Below are positions 1 through 10,608 of a stretch of 64,000 bases of DNA, in pieces. Position 1 is the stretch's first letter. Every line of letters starts with the position of its first letter. The notes below the pieces were generated by a model that saw nothing but the letters and a program-made list of their open reading frames with translations, had not been told where the DNA came from and did no database searches. Both the position numbers and the translations under genes were made by a program. Source of the DNA: Branchiostoma floridae (lineage: Eukaryota > Chordata > Leptocardii > Amphioxiformes > Branchiostomatidae); NCBI RefSeq assembly GCF_000003815.2, contig NC_049997.1, positions 4,219,477 to 4,283,476 of the forward strand, written 5' to 3'.

Positions 1-351
1 GTCATACATTATATAGAAAGCCACAGAATTACTATAAATTGAGATGGTACTATAAATTGAGGTGGTACTATAAAATTGCGGAACACAAGTTGCAGTGATT
101 CAGTAACAACAGACACAAAATTGTCTATCCAACATTTTATTTAGTTTCAAAAGAACATAAAGTTGTTACTAGTGATACTGCATATACACCTCGGGGCGGG
201 GCATTAACCCTTTATTATTTGATATGCACCACGGAAACCTAATATTTGATGATAGTTATAAGAATGATTAATGATTTTTATATTCAATAATAATAATGGA
301 AAACAATTAAAAATGATGATAAATTTGAAAATTAGGATCTAAGTATTTCAC

Positions 352-1101
352 CCTCTTGTATGACGACAACCTGAAACGCCGTGACGCCTCCGTCTGTCAG
401 CTGACGCGTCAGGACAGCGATAAACGCGAACAGAACTCCATACGACGCAGCGATACTAATATCTTTTACGGCCTGCCGGAAGAAAGAAAAAGATCGATAG
501 AAACGACTAAGAACTATCTCTTTATTTTCAGTGTGTAAGATAGAAGAGATAGAGAGAAAGAAAGAGGGAGATAGCTATAGTAGAAGAGAGAGAGGGCGAG
601 GAAGAGATGGGGAGGGAGGTGACAGAGGGACACTGAAAGTCAGACTAAGAGAGAGAGGGAAACAAACACCCACATAATACACAAAAATAAACAGCACAAA
701 GAGGCACGCACAAAGACACAAACACACACACACACATACAAACACACACACACACTCACACACAAACTCTCACACACACACACACACACACTTGCACGCA
801 CTCATGAGAGAGAGAGAGAGAGGAGGAGAGAGAGAGATGGGGAGAGAGAAAAAGGGAGGAAGTCACGATGAACAAATGGCTGAAGTGTGAACAATTAGAC
901 ATACTGCCAGGTACATCTAAAAGAACATGGACTCTCTTATGCACGTACCTTCCAGGATATTTTTCTCTCCAATGTTTGTTGCTTGATGGCATCTTCAGGT
1001 TGCGATGCGAACAGTTTCCGCAAGGTGTCCTCATCGCTGACCTCTCCACTAGGTGGCTCACCAACCTGCATCTTGGTGTATTTGTTTGCCTCTCTGTATG
1101 T
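352..1101 (-). CDS. Partial SLC35G/EamA-like transporter, two exons at the left edge
   Basis: Two exons read on the minus strand. The first spans 1101-949 (51 codons; acceptor tttacag, donor AAG|gtacgt) and encodes a polar, acidic stretch with a possible start Met at its 13th codon (MQVGEPPSGEV). The second spans 472-352 (40 codons plus one base; acceptor ccggcag, donor G|gtgaaa) and encodes one membrane helix (SIAASYGVLFAFIAVL) followed by GGVTAFQVVVIQ. Both junctions are phase 0, so they join in frame. A hydrophilic N-terminus followed by a helix ending in a 'small residue, A/S-x-x-V' segment is the layout of SLC35G/EamA drug-metabolite transporters, which usually have ten helices; the rest would lie left of base 1. 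Only about 90 residues are visible, so the family call is tentative. The exon structure is more secure than the name. Confidence 0.45.
541..860. repeat. Purine-rich and (CA)n simple sequence
   Basis: GA-rich tract (541-660), then CA-rich (661-790), then GA-rich again (800-860). It lies in the intron between the two transporter-like exons. Reading frames across it are low complexity (poly Cys-Val or Ser-Leu) and were not treated as coding. Confidence 0.9.
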
Positions 1102-1429
1102 CTGTAAACAGCATAATTGAAGAAGTCTTAAATGGATCATGATGCCATTACTCTAGTCTAGGTAGGCGGGTAGGGGCTCGCAAAACGAAGTGTCTACTAG
1201 CGGCTTCCTCAGGTACTACAGTCGAGCTTCCCTTTTTGATACATTTGTATCTCGCGTTTTGGACATGCTGTAACCGTGATTTGTGAGTGGTGGATAACTC
1301 TTTGCCCCACCTAGCATCTTGTGTTGAAACTGCAGTGGTCAATTTTGTTTCACTGTTTGTGTTGCACAATATTAACTAAAAAACGCGTTAACGGTAATGG
1401 TAATGATTTCTTTAGGTAACATACATTCG

Positions 1430-1629
1430 CATAATTCCACCAGGTGCCATTATACCGCCACCTCAAAAACGTTGTTATCGAGGCCTTCCCAAGATTGTGT
1501 TCAACACCTAAATATCTGAATTGTATTACATTTAAGATATCTAACATTCGGTGTTAAAGACAATCTTGGGAAGACCTCTTTACTAACGTTTTTTGAGGTG
1601 GCGGTATTATGGCACCTGGTGGAATTATG
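1430..1629. repeat. Large imperfect hairpin (fold-back element)
   Basis: Arms at 1430-1508 and 1551-1629 are inverted copies of about 79 bp. Both contain ATAATTCCACCAGGTGCC or its complement and a GCCACCTCAAAAAACG-like core, separated by about 42 bp. The right arm runs straight into LINE-derived coding sequence, so this may be a LINE copy with an inverted 5' part or a small MITE. Confidence 0.75.
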
Positions 1630-1639
1630 ATAGTCGATG

Positions 1640-2092
1640 TTATAGTCACAAACTAAATATAGAAGCCGGAAGATATTCTAAAATTCCCCGTGACCAGAGG
1701 TTTTGTCCATTCTGCCCAAATGAGATCGAAGACGAACGTCACTGCGTTATGGATTGTTCTCGATATGATGATAAGCGCACAGAGCTGTTCACATTACTTT
1801 CCACTTGCTCTAAAGACTTTGCTACTCTCTGTTCGATAGATAAATTCAAGTACATTCTGGGAGGCGATAATCCACATTATGTACAAGTAGGCAAATATAT
1901 CCACGATTGTTTATACTGTAGAACCAATAGTGTAAATGACATGCTAGACCCTTTATGTTGATGTATCCATACCTATAGATATCCATATATATATGTGTTT
2001 AGTTGTACTGTAAGTAGTTGTTATACATGTAGACCTTACGAAAGTCGCTGTACTTTTGTCGTGTCAATAAAGATTGTTATTATCAACAGCCA
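1640..2092 (+). mobile_element. 3' end of a non-LTR retrotransposon (CR1/L2-like)
   Basis: The frame starting near 1640 encodes LNIEAGRYSKIPRDQRFCPF, then CPNEIEDERHCVMDC and a YDDKRTELF segment, stopping at 1961. This Cys-Cys-His-Cys tail (IExGRYxxxxRxxRxCxxC, then EDExH-x4-C) is typical of the region downstream of reverse transcriptase in CR1/L2/Jockey-type LINEs. The 3' UTR ends in caataaagattgttattat at about 2067-2085, consistent with a LINE tail. No RT domain is present, so the copy is 5'-truncated. Confidence 0.8.
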
Positions 2093-2221
2093 ATCAGGCT
2101 GTGTGGTTTTAGACCGTTCGGAGATCTAGGGAACATGAATGCCACAGAAAGTAATGGAGGGGTAAATATTTTTCTCATGCTCCTTCCACAGTCTGTGGTA
2201 GTCTACTAGCTTATAGACCGC

Positions 2222-2560
2222 ATGGTCTTTTTAGCGAATGCCCACAAACGCCCACTCTAGAGATGTCCGCGCTGCACGAATCTCATTTTTTTTTGCTTGG
2301 AATATGTCCATGTTGTGCTCCCATGTATTAATCCTGGGTTTCAAGTCAATCCATTGACCCGAAGTGACATAAATCAAAGTTTTCGATTCTCGATGGTCTT
2401 TTTAGCGAACGCCCAGCAAAATGTCTTTTTAGCGAATGCCCACTATATCCACAAAAATATCGGCCGTCGCGCAACGACACCTAAACCTACCGCCATAAAC
2501 ATGTTCAAGATGGTGTCCCATTGAGGGAAGGTCTTTTTAGCGAATGCCCACAAACGCCCC
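2222..2560 (+). repeat. Cluster of a short direct repeat, four copies
   Basis: GGTCTTTTTAGCGAATGCCC or near-identical forms occur at about 2224, 2394, 2422 and 2530; two are followed by ACAAACGCCC. Spacing is irregular (about 170, 28 and 108 bp). No element boundary or coding function was recognised. Flanking sequence up to 3500 contains nothing else assignable. Confidence 0.7.
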
Positions 2561-3502
2561 TGTCTATGATAGACAGGGATCTAGTTTGTAGCCCTGATGT
2601 CACACAATATGGCCGTCACACAGTTCAGTTAACATGCAGGACACGGGTACATAAGAAAAAAGAGGACACGAACAAAGCAAAGATTAGCTGTATTGTACCA
2701 AGGGTAAGTGACCCCAAAGGTAAGGACACCCGTATTTTGATTCACACCCCCTACCAATTTTTCTTTACCCCTGGTGGTGAAGTAAAAGAGTGATGATAGT
2801 GATCTTAAACTTATTCATGTCGATCGAAGAAGGAAAGCTCTAAACGTTTCCAAAACGATATCCAGTTGTTTTGGTAACTGTTTCCGTCGTATACAACGAG
2901 TTATGAGTGGTTGAGACAGAGAAGACAGCCGTTAACAGTAACATTACCAGGGAAATTCCAATCTCCATGCAGATTTATCAGGAGAAAAGGCTAAAAATGT
3001 AAAAAAAATGGCCCCTGAATAAAAAAAAAAATGCCACTTATTTTTCGAACCAAAATGTTTATCCAGCAGACCAAATGTTAAACAAGATCCAGGTCCAAAA
3101 CCGACCGCGTAGACCTTTACCGATAACATGTAAGCTTAGTGAACTAGCTACTTTCACATCTTACCATGAATCTGGCGAACTGAAGTCCAAACTTGACAAA
3201 AACGGACGGAATACCTTCTTGAACATATCCACAGTGGTGTTTTCAGCATAAAATAACCGACAGTATGTGGCATGGACTCGATATTCTACGGAGAAAACCC
3301 ATTTTGACTGTATCTGTACATGTATAGGAGCGACAAAGGTATGAGCATCAGTCAGGCGTAACGTGCGAAGACCGGCTTTTCTTGATAATAACAGATCATC
3401 ATACTGGCCTTGTACATTCCAATTTAATTCCCCTGGCTTTGGGGGAAAATCTTACAATTGAAGCCACATTTCTACAAAGCCGTGATCGCTGTGCACCGTA
3501 TT

Positions 3503-4050
3503 AGGCCACAGCAATTAAATTTGATCCTCTGCAGACATCCTCTGCAGACTGCAAAAATAGTGCGATAGGGCGAAAAAAACAAGATGGGCAAAAAAACAAC
3601 AAGATGGCTACATTTTCAAAAATAGGCACCATAAAGTTGTAATGACTGTTGTAAAAATAATTAAGGGGACAAAACATGGCATCAGAGCCAACAAACAAGG
3701 CATTCATTCCTGTATTTAAGATATGTACTGGTGTGGTAAAAGTGACACAAGTGTGGTAGACAGGCATCAACAACAAAGTTGGTAACAACACTCATAGCTT
3801 CCATATTGGTATCACTTTTATAACTATCCAATAAGCTTCATTTCTACAACTACAGTCCTGAATACCTCGTAAGTGTCACTTCTACAAGTACAATTACTAA
3901 GTTACAGCACAATATAATTTGCAAATTTTGGTACTTTATCGTCATGTTGACCATCCCTGCAGAAGAACAAAATCTTGTTTTTTTTTTCTGAAACCAGGCG
4001 AAAATTAATGCGCGCCTGATGTCATCCATAAAATTTACTTGCTCTTGCCT
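3503..4050. mobile_element. MITE, AGGCCACAGCAAGTAAATTT family
   Basis: Begins AGGCCACAGCAATTAAATTT and ends with the complement (aaatttacttgctcttgcct), flanked by TTA on both sides. The inner terminal motif GATGTCATCCAT is shared with the elements at 13609, 34373 and 35709. The interior has A/T runs and no coding sequence. Confidence 0.7.
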
Positions 4051-5260
4051 TATGTCTCTATGCTTGGAACATGATATTGAACATACAGTTGTTCTCACGC
4101 ATTGTATATAGTTTTACATTGTTAAACAGGATCACTTCGGCCGAAATTTAGAATTTTTTAAAGAGAGAATACTACACACCAAACATATTTTTCCAGGGGT
4201 GTACAGCCATGATGTGCGCCCATGTTGATTTGATTATATGCATGACATCATTTGGGAATGCCGAAAATGATGCGAGCAAAACACAACAACAACAACAAAA
4301 CGTTGGGCCAAAAAAGTTGCCTTCATGACACTCGCATGTGAAATGGATGGACACAAGCGACCCTGCACGAAAAGAAACGACCAGCAAAAGTGTATTGTAA
4401 ACCCATACCAAGCTTAAAAAAAGACTCCATTTGGTCGATTCCACTTACAATGAGGGAGGGGCAAATAATATTTTCTGTCCCTCCACTGAAAGTTTGCTTG
4501 AATTGATGCGGTTTTTATCTAATTACGTATTTTCAGAGAACAACAGATTATGTCAAGACGGTAAACATTTTTATTCAACGAAAAAAAAAACGTGTTACAA
4601 ATGTTGGAAAAAACGTCTACTCCCATGCAAAATGGTATTGTCATGTAGTGATTAATTAGGATATTTGACTAACTATACACCGGTGATAACGTCATCATAA
4701 CCAATTTCAAATGTGGACCTCTGATTGGTCAAGGGTGTCTGTTCATATGATAATGAATGTAAAGACGACTAATACGTATTCTGTTGTCATGGAAGCATAA
4801 CTAACGTCAAAGTGACGTCACTAGATTACGTCATAAACATATAAGCTACCAGCTGGGATCATCTAAATTTAGCATAGTTAATGCATGTCTAATTATGAAA
4901 AATACTAGCAGTAACGTATTACTAACAAGAAAACCTGAAATATATCTTAAAACTGAAAAGTAGCGTTTTTTTGTCCAAACTGTCTGTCAACAGGGCAATA
5001 AGAAATGACTGGCAACATGGCAACACGGAAAATAAGCCACATAAAAGTTGTACATATACTTTGCATGTACTTTACATGTACTATATTTTAGGACAAGTCA
5101 AGAAATTTGGTTGCGTTAGCCGTTTTCAGGCGCTAGGTTAAATCAGTAGACGCGGGCCTCAGATGCACCTTGCCCCCCCCCCCCCCCAATTTGAAATGGA
5201 TTAAGTATACAGAATAATTCGAAAGTTCGAAAGATAAATGGTGCTATATGTCACTTGTAA
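4051..5260. other. No gene seen
   Basis: AT-rich sequence. A single MITE terminus (gttgatttgattatatgcat) lies at 4223-4243, and a C-homopolymer at about 5173-5187. ORFs are short and lack splice-supported continuation. Confidence 0.6.
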
Positions 5261-5261
5261 C

Positions 5262-5625
5262 AGTGATAGAAGACTCTTATAGTAAGGATCTTCAAAACCC
5301 ACCCATAATTGTACTCACTTCCAACGTTTCGATGTCTATCCGACACCATTATCAGGGATAGAATGACTGCTGCTACTACAGAGACAAGGGGGATACAAAC
5401 TGAGCCACGTTTGGGACGGTATTCTTGTCGTTGCAGCGCCACCTACATGTGTACATCTGCTAAAGTAGCAGCAAGAAGTAGCTTCCAGTCATTCTAACCC
5501 TGATGATGGTGTCTAATAGACATCGAAACGTTGGAAGTGAGTACATTTCTGGTTGTGTTTTGAGGAACCTTACTATATGAGTAATTTACCAACCTGGTGA
5601 AACTATTTACGGAGTGGTAGAAGAC
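5262..5625. mobile_element. Palindromic dispersed repeat with hammerhead-like ends (copy 1)
   Basis: The right half ends in a 'accttactatatga...aacctggtgaaactattta' terminus that recurs at 30790-30840. Inverted motifs of the form CGTTTCGATGTC...CATTATCAGG and CTGATGATGGTGTC...GAAACG lie at 5319-5357 and 5500-5532. The design matches copies at 29925-30840 and 44040-44400. The right end overlaps the 3' end of the Toll-like receptor reading frame. It resembles the terminal repeats of Penelope-like retroelements; that assignment is inferred. Confidence 0.6.
5496..5540 (+). ncRNA. Hammerhead-ribozyme-like motif (copy a)
   Basis: CTGATGA at 5500-5506, a 7-bp stem GGTGTCT/AGACATC (one G-U pair) with loop AAT, then GAAAC and GTT. 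This fits the hammerhead core CUGANGA - stem II - GAAA - UH. Stem I is short (CC/GG) and stem III would be only A-C/G-U, which in known retroelement hammerheads implies activity as a dimer. Activity is not demonstrated. Confidence 0.4.
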
Positions 5626-8600
5626 GTATGTGGTTATCCTCATCTTCATACCAAAGGTCTGGTTCTGGTTCATTAACTTCATTTAGTTCTTCTGGCATTC
5701 CACAACGTTGTGCTGGCTGCTCAGGAATGTTCTTAACCGGATGCACCTGTTCCATTATGTTCATTTCCGGGTCATGTAACTCCTGTTCAGACTCTGTATC
5801 ACGAGGTAGAGGCTCGCCAAGGGAAAATCTTAGCCGCTTCCAGAACAGCGGCCTCTTCCGCGCGTCGCCCGGCCACGTCAGGTACGTGTCTCTCTTCATT
5901 ATCGCGTTCAGATGGCGGAACCGTTTCAGCATCCTGTCAGGAATTCTCTCCAGAAACACAAGGATGAGACGCCTCCCTCCCCCCTCCTCAAACATGTGGT
6001 ACTGTGCCATCTGGAACTCGTACTCTCACCACTTACTCTTCAGGAAGTTCCTGGTGATGAGGCAGACGGTTCTCCGGCTGTTTTCCACAGCATCCGCGAT
6101 GTTTTCCACAATGGGAGCGCCGACTGCAAAGTCTCTCTCATGTATCACCAGGTTGTAATCAGGTTCCCGATTCTCTACTGCTTCATGTATCACCCACCAG
6201 ACGTCTTCGTTGTTGTAGGCGATAAAAGCATCGTGCGTGTAACGCTCATTGTTCTCCTTTCCTCCAATCCTTGGTCTCCTCCACTTTGCCCACATCCACA
6301 GGTAGTAGTAAACATGACTAATGTTGTAGTCGACGAGAAAAATGCTCATCATGGCGGCGAAGATGCCCGAAGACGCGAGCACACAGGCCAGGAGACGGTT
6401 TGGCCTGAATCCGTGACCACAGTCCTTGTAAAAGAACATACTAGTTTCCGCTGACTCATGTATGTCTTCATGTTGACGTTTAAACCCGTCTAACAAACGT
6501 CGTCCACTTAGGTGAGGTGGACGAGAGCATGTGTGACTTCTTGATTGGAAAGAATAAGGGTTGTGCCAGTTGGCCACCCTGTCGTATTTCCTCTGGGCCC
6601 ACTTGACAAGCCACCACAAAGTACAATCGCACAGAAACGGCATGTCTGCAATGTCCAGCCTTTCCAAGCGGCTGACAACGTGACTCAGTGCAGTTTGGTT
6701 GAATACGCTCATGCTATTGCTGCTTATATTCAAATATATCATCATGTTTAAAGGACGGAAGCCTTCACCTATCACAGCTATCCTGTTGGCAGCTAGATCC
6801 AAGTTTGTAAGGTTACCACGACCTTCGAATGTCGTCGTCTTTACACGTTGGATCTTGTTATAACTGAGGTCAAGGGATCTTAGCCGCGATAGTCCTTGGA
6901 AGGCAAATGACCTAACGTCCTCTATCTCATTATGGCTGAGATCAAGTTGTTGCAGCCGTATCAAACTTTGAAAGTTACCTGTCTCGATAACACGGATGCG
7001 GTTGCGAGAAAGAGTCAAAGTTTCCAAGTAAATCAGGCATTCCATCTGCCGCGGATCTATACTTGAAAAAGCATTGCCGTCCAAACGGAGCGTTTGTAAC
7101 GTCGACGTCGATTGTTTCAATGGCATAAAACTGATGAAGTTGTAAGAGAGGTCCAGGTATTTCAAACCATTGATTTGAAATACGGAATCGTCGGCTTTGA
7201 CATATATTTTGTTGTGCTGCAAATCAAGGATAGTTATGTTACCGGGCAGATTTCCATCCCCAACAGTCACATGTTCCAGTTGATTGTAACTCAGGTTCAA
7301 GTCATGGATTACTTTAACACCTTCGAAATTAAAGGATATGTCCACACGAAATACGTCAGGCCGATAGTCGGTATTTAAGTCATCATGACTTACATCAAGG
7401 TAGTCCAACGTCTCAGGAAGCTGAGCTTCAGATGTTTTTAAGCCATTGTTACTAAGATCAAGATGACGAAGAGCCGTAAGACCTTGAAACACGCCCTCTG
7501 GTAAAGTAGAAATCGTTTGATAGCTCAGGTCAAGATGAGTAAGTGACGACAATCCACGAAAAGTCTGGTTTTGCAATATCTGTAAGGAGCCTGTCTGCGG
7601 TACCAACTGCCCTGTTGACCACTCCCGATCAAGAGGTGGTGAGTAGGGCTGGGTATCGGTACAGCGTACCGGTACAAAACCGGTTTTTCTTATGGACCGG
7701 TCAAGAAAAACCGGACCTGAAAAAATTAGGTGGACCGGATGTTGGACCGATTAGAAAATTAACAGATTATTTAATCAGGCATTCACACGTTTTGGCGCTT
7801 GCAGGTGGAAGAAAATAACAAGAGTGAAGTAGAGAAGAGTTTATAGTAATTCCTACCAAGTTTTACAGCCAATCGTACAGGTGCAGTTAGCGTTGAAGGA
7901 TTTTAAAACGCCAGTGTAAGTCTAAACTCCACCAAACAGATCTCTTTGTAGTGAAATGGACCATTGGTATGAGTCATACTGCATCAGGTCCAGGTTCAGG
8001 TCCGGACCTGGACCTGATCCTTTGGACCTGAACCGGACCTGGACCTGAATTTTCTGTACCGGTACCCACCCCTAGTGGTGAGCCAACTGACAAATAAAGC
8101 CTTTGTAAGTTTGAAAAACCTGTAAACGTGTTGGCTTCTATATTAAACTCGAGCAGCCTGGCGTGTTGTCAGTAAAGACAGAATTTTCAAATTTTCCAAA
8201 TTATCAATCACCGCAAGAGTCTCAGACGTTATTGCGTCTATCCCGTGAGAATAAAATAATAACTCCTCAATTTGTGTGTGACGAAGTTCAGGCAGAACGT
8301 CTGCAATGGATGAAAACGGGACTCGAGGAAGATGCAACGTTTGCAGATTGGTCAGTGACTCCAGGACACCATGCTCTATTAGAAGATCACCATGGTCAAT
8401 GGAGATGTCGCTGTCTTCATCTTTGAGGAGCCGCAGATCTAAATGTTGCAGATGTGGTGACAGTGGCTGTAACATTCTGACGGTGACATTCATAGATACC
8501 GGTTCAAGCAATTTGATTTCGATAGTGTGCAAGTTGGAAAAGTATCTAAACACAGGTCCGAAGTTGATCTCACTGTCCCTATGAACAGAAAGACTAAGAA

Positions 8601-9192
8601 ATTCAAGTTCGGTCAATGGTGACCAGAGTGATAGTCGTTCAAAGAGTCTTGTTCTGTCTTCCAGTCCACTGATTTCTACGATTGCCAAATTTTCCAAGGA
8701 GGTCAAAGAGACAAAGGCGTGATCGGAGAGACAGCCAACATTGTTCAAATCGAGGTGCAAATACCTTAGGTTTGATAAACCTTTAAACACATCTTCATTG
8801 GTGGCGTTGGATGGATAACACAACTGCAGTTCTTTCAAATTTTCTAATTGTGCAAAAGCGCCATCCTCAATGGTCCGTAGATATATTCCTGACAGAACTA
8901 AGTACTGTAGGTTTCGTAACTCGTTAAAAGAATCCTTATGCAGATCAGTGATGTTGTTTCCACTGAGGTCTAAAGTGGTGATAGACTTAGGAATTCCGGG
9001 TGGGATTCGGGTTAGAGTTGATCGGAAATCCGATGAAAATTGCGAAATGGCTTGCCGTCTGCACACCACAGTTGTAGAGTTCCAGGTCTGACACACAGGT
9101 GGTAAAAGATGCCTTCTTGCTCCTCCCTGCCTAGTTATCAAAGATAAAACCATTACGAGAAACACTGCGAGAAGAGTGGCTTTAGACACCAT
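5603..9192 (-). pseudogene. Toll-like receptor, disrupted
   Basis: The frame starts at 9192 with a signal peptide (MVSKATLLAVFLVMVLSLIT), an LRRNT-like Cys pair and leucine-rich repeats (LTTLDLSGNNITDLH style) to a stop at 8143. It resumes after an insertion at about 7640 with further LRRs, an LRRCT (FLCDCTLWWLVKW), a membrane segment (about 6390-6330) and a TIR domain. TIR box 1 reads THDAFIAYN, box 2 HERDFAVG and box 3 FW. The single LRRCT indicates the vertebrate-like architecture. Lesions: the 5' part is out of frame with the 3' part near 8143-8155; a 431-bp MITE occupies 7644-8074; TGA at 6028-6026 interrupts the TIR where family members have Cys (after NFLKSKW), and the same frame then continues for 141 codons to 5603. 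With these lesions no full-length receptor could be made, unless some are assembly errors. Innate pattern recognition is the family role. Confidence 0.93.
7644..8074. mobile_element. hAT-type MITE inserted in the Toll-like receptor
   Basis: Terminal inverted repeats TAGGGCTGGGTATCGGTAC and GTACCGGTACCCACCCCTA flank a 431-bp noncoding element rich in ACCGGT and CAGGTCCGGACCTG motifs. Perfect 8-bp target duplications GTGGTGAG lie at 7636-7643 and 8075-8082. An 8-bp duplication with a TAGGG terminus is diagnostic of the hAT superfamily. Excising the element plus one duplication (439 bp) restores an LRR-like frame up to about 8153. Confidence 0.9.
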
Positions 9193-9426
9193 GTTGCTCT
9201 GTATGCAGTTTTTTCTTGTCGGTAGGTTATTTTCGTTGTTGATCTGTGGTGAAGCAAAAATACAAGATTAAGTCCAGGTCCACATAACCCTCGTATATGG
9301 TACACATAATTTGAGTCATGATCTTCGATATCCAAATTATAAACGCCACTAGTATGAAAGTCTTCTCCTGGACAGAGGCTGATCAAACATTGTGTCATGG
9401 AAAGGGTGCCTGAAACCACACCGATT
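9193..9426 (-). promoter_or_regulatory. Presumed upstream region of the Toll-like receptor
   Basis: Sequence between the receptor start codon and a (CA)n tract. No TATA box or obvious promoter element could be assigned. The role is inferred only from position. Confidence 0.25.

Positions 9427-9521
<95 letters not shown>
9427..9521. repeat. (CA)n microsatellite
   Basis: About 94 bp of near-perfect CA dinucleotides. Frames through it encode poly Cys-Val or His-Thr and are not genes. Confidence 0.98.
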
Positions 9522-9524
<3 letters not shown>

Positions 9525-9894
9525 TACACTCTTGTTACTGAGATTATCGAATCAACCTGTCATTAGAAATATGGAACGTTTCATTTCCAACTGTTCTTAA
9601 CCCTATTCAGACCGGTCTTTTTTGGTCAATCCTGGACCGGGGGCTTTTGAGGCCCACCCTTTCTAACTCCAATGTTCTTAGAATACCGTAACAAACCCCT
9701 GACCTCGGCACCTAGCTAATTAATATCCATCTATTTTTCGAGTGACGTTATCTAAATTACGTTACGCTGCACGTTCCAATAAGTAAATAGCAAAGGTCTT
9801 TGTAGACACACACACACACACAGAACCAAAATGCAAGCATGATACAAATACTTTTCAAACCACCAACCCACTTTGGTGAAAATTGTGGATAAAT

Positions 9895-10163
9895 GGGAAA
9901 ACGTTCAGGCTGTACAGGGCAGGCGCGCGTCACCCGTACTGGCACGTACGAGGGGCGAATCCGCAGCCCGATGGCACACAAAGTTTTGCCTCCACGTTAA
10001 GTTCTACGGCGTGTCTGCGTGCTCCAAAATCCGTCGGATTCCCTACGAGTTCGTACGGAAGCGGTACTTACCACTTACGGATTCCAAAAGATTGCCCACG
10101 TTTTGGCACGTAGACAGCACGTATTTGCACGCACGGTGGGTTGTGCCCTTAGCTTGACACTAC
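9895..10163. mobile_element. Right half of an AAGGGCACAACC MITE
   Basis: Matches the right part of the complete copy at 42023-42379, including ACGTTCAGGCTGTAC, CTACGAGTTCGTACGG and the terminus GGTTGTGCCCTTAGCTT. The left half is absent. Confidence 0.75.
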
Positions 10164-10608
10164 TGTTAAGTTTTGGGCCTGATTCAAACATCTATAGGAA
10201 CACAAGATAGCTCACATAACATAAGTCGTTTAAGATATTACAGACGCCACATCCTGGTGACGCCAGGGGAATGTGAGAAATGTTTGTCAAAGTATTACGT
10301 TCTAGTAGCGTAGTTAAAGATTAATTGTAAGACATACATACCTGTTGGTGTTAATGAGTCCCACAAAGTAACAAACAACTACGACCGGGTTGCGTGAAAG
10401 CGTACAACCTTTGTTTTAGACAACTGGGAAGCAGTGAGCGATGTGACCTCGTGACTGGCAGCAAGTGGTAAAAGAGGATGTACGTATGAGGAAGTGCCTT
10501 TCGTACAGGCAAGGGGGCAGGTAGAAAGGTCAAATATTTATCAAGACTGTACCACTGGTAAGCAGTGAAGGGGGGAGGGGGTATGTTTTTACTGATGCCA
10601 CGTACCGT

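Noticed and set aside
6026-6028. Selenocysteine in the Toll-like receptor TIR domain
   Set aside because: TGA replaces a conserved Cys, but the gene also has a frameshift and a transposon insertion, and no SECIS element was evident by eye.
9153-9600. Cys-Val and His-Thr repeat frames
   Set aside because: Produced by the (CA)n microsatellite.
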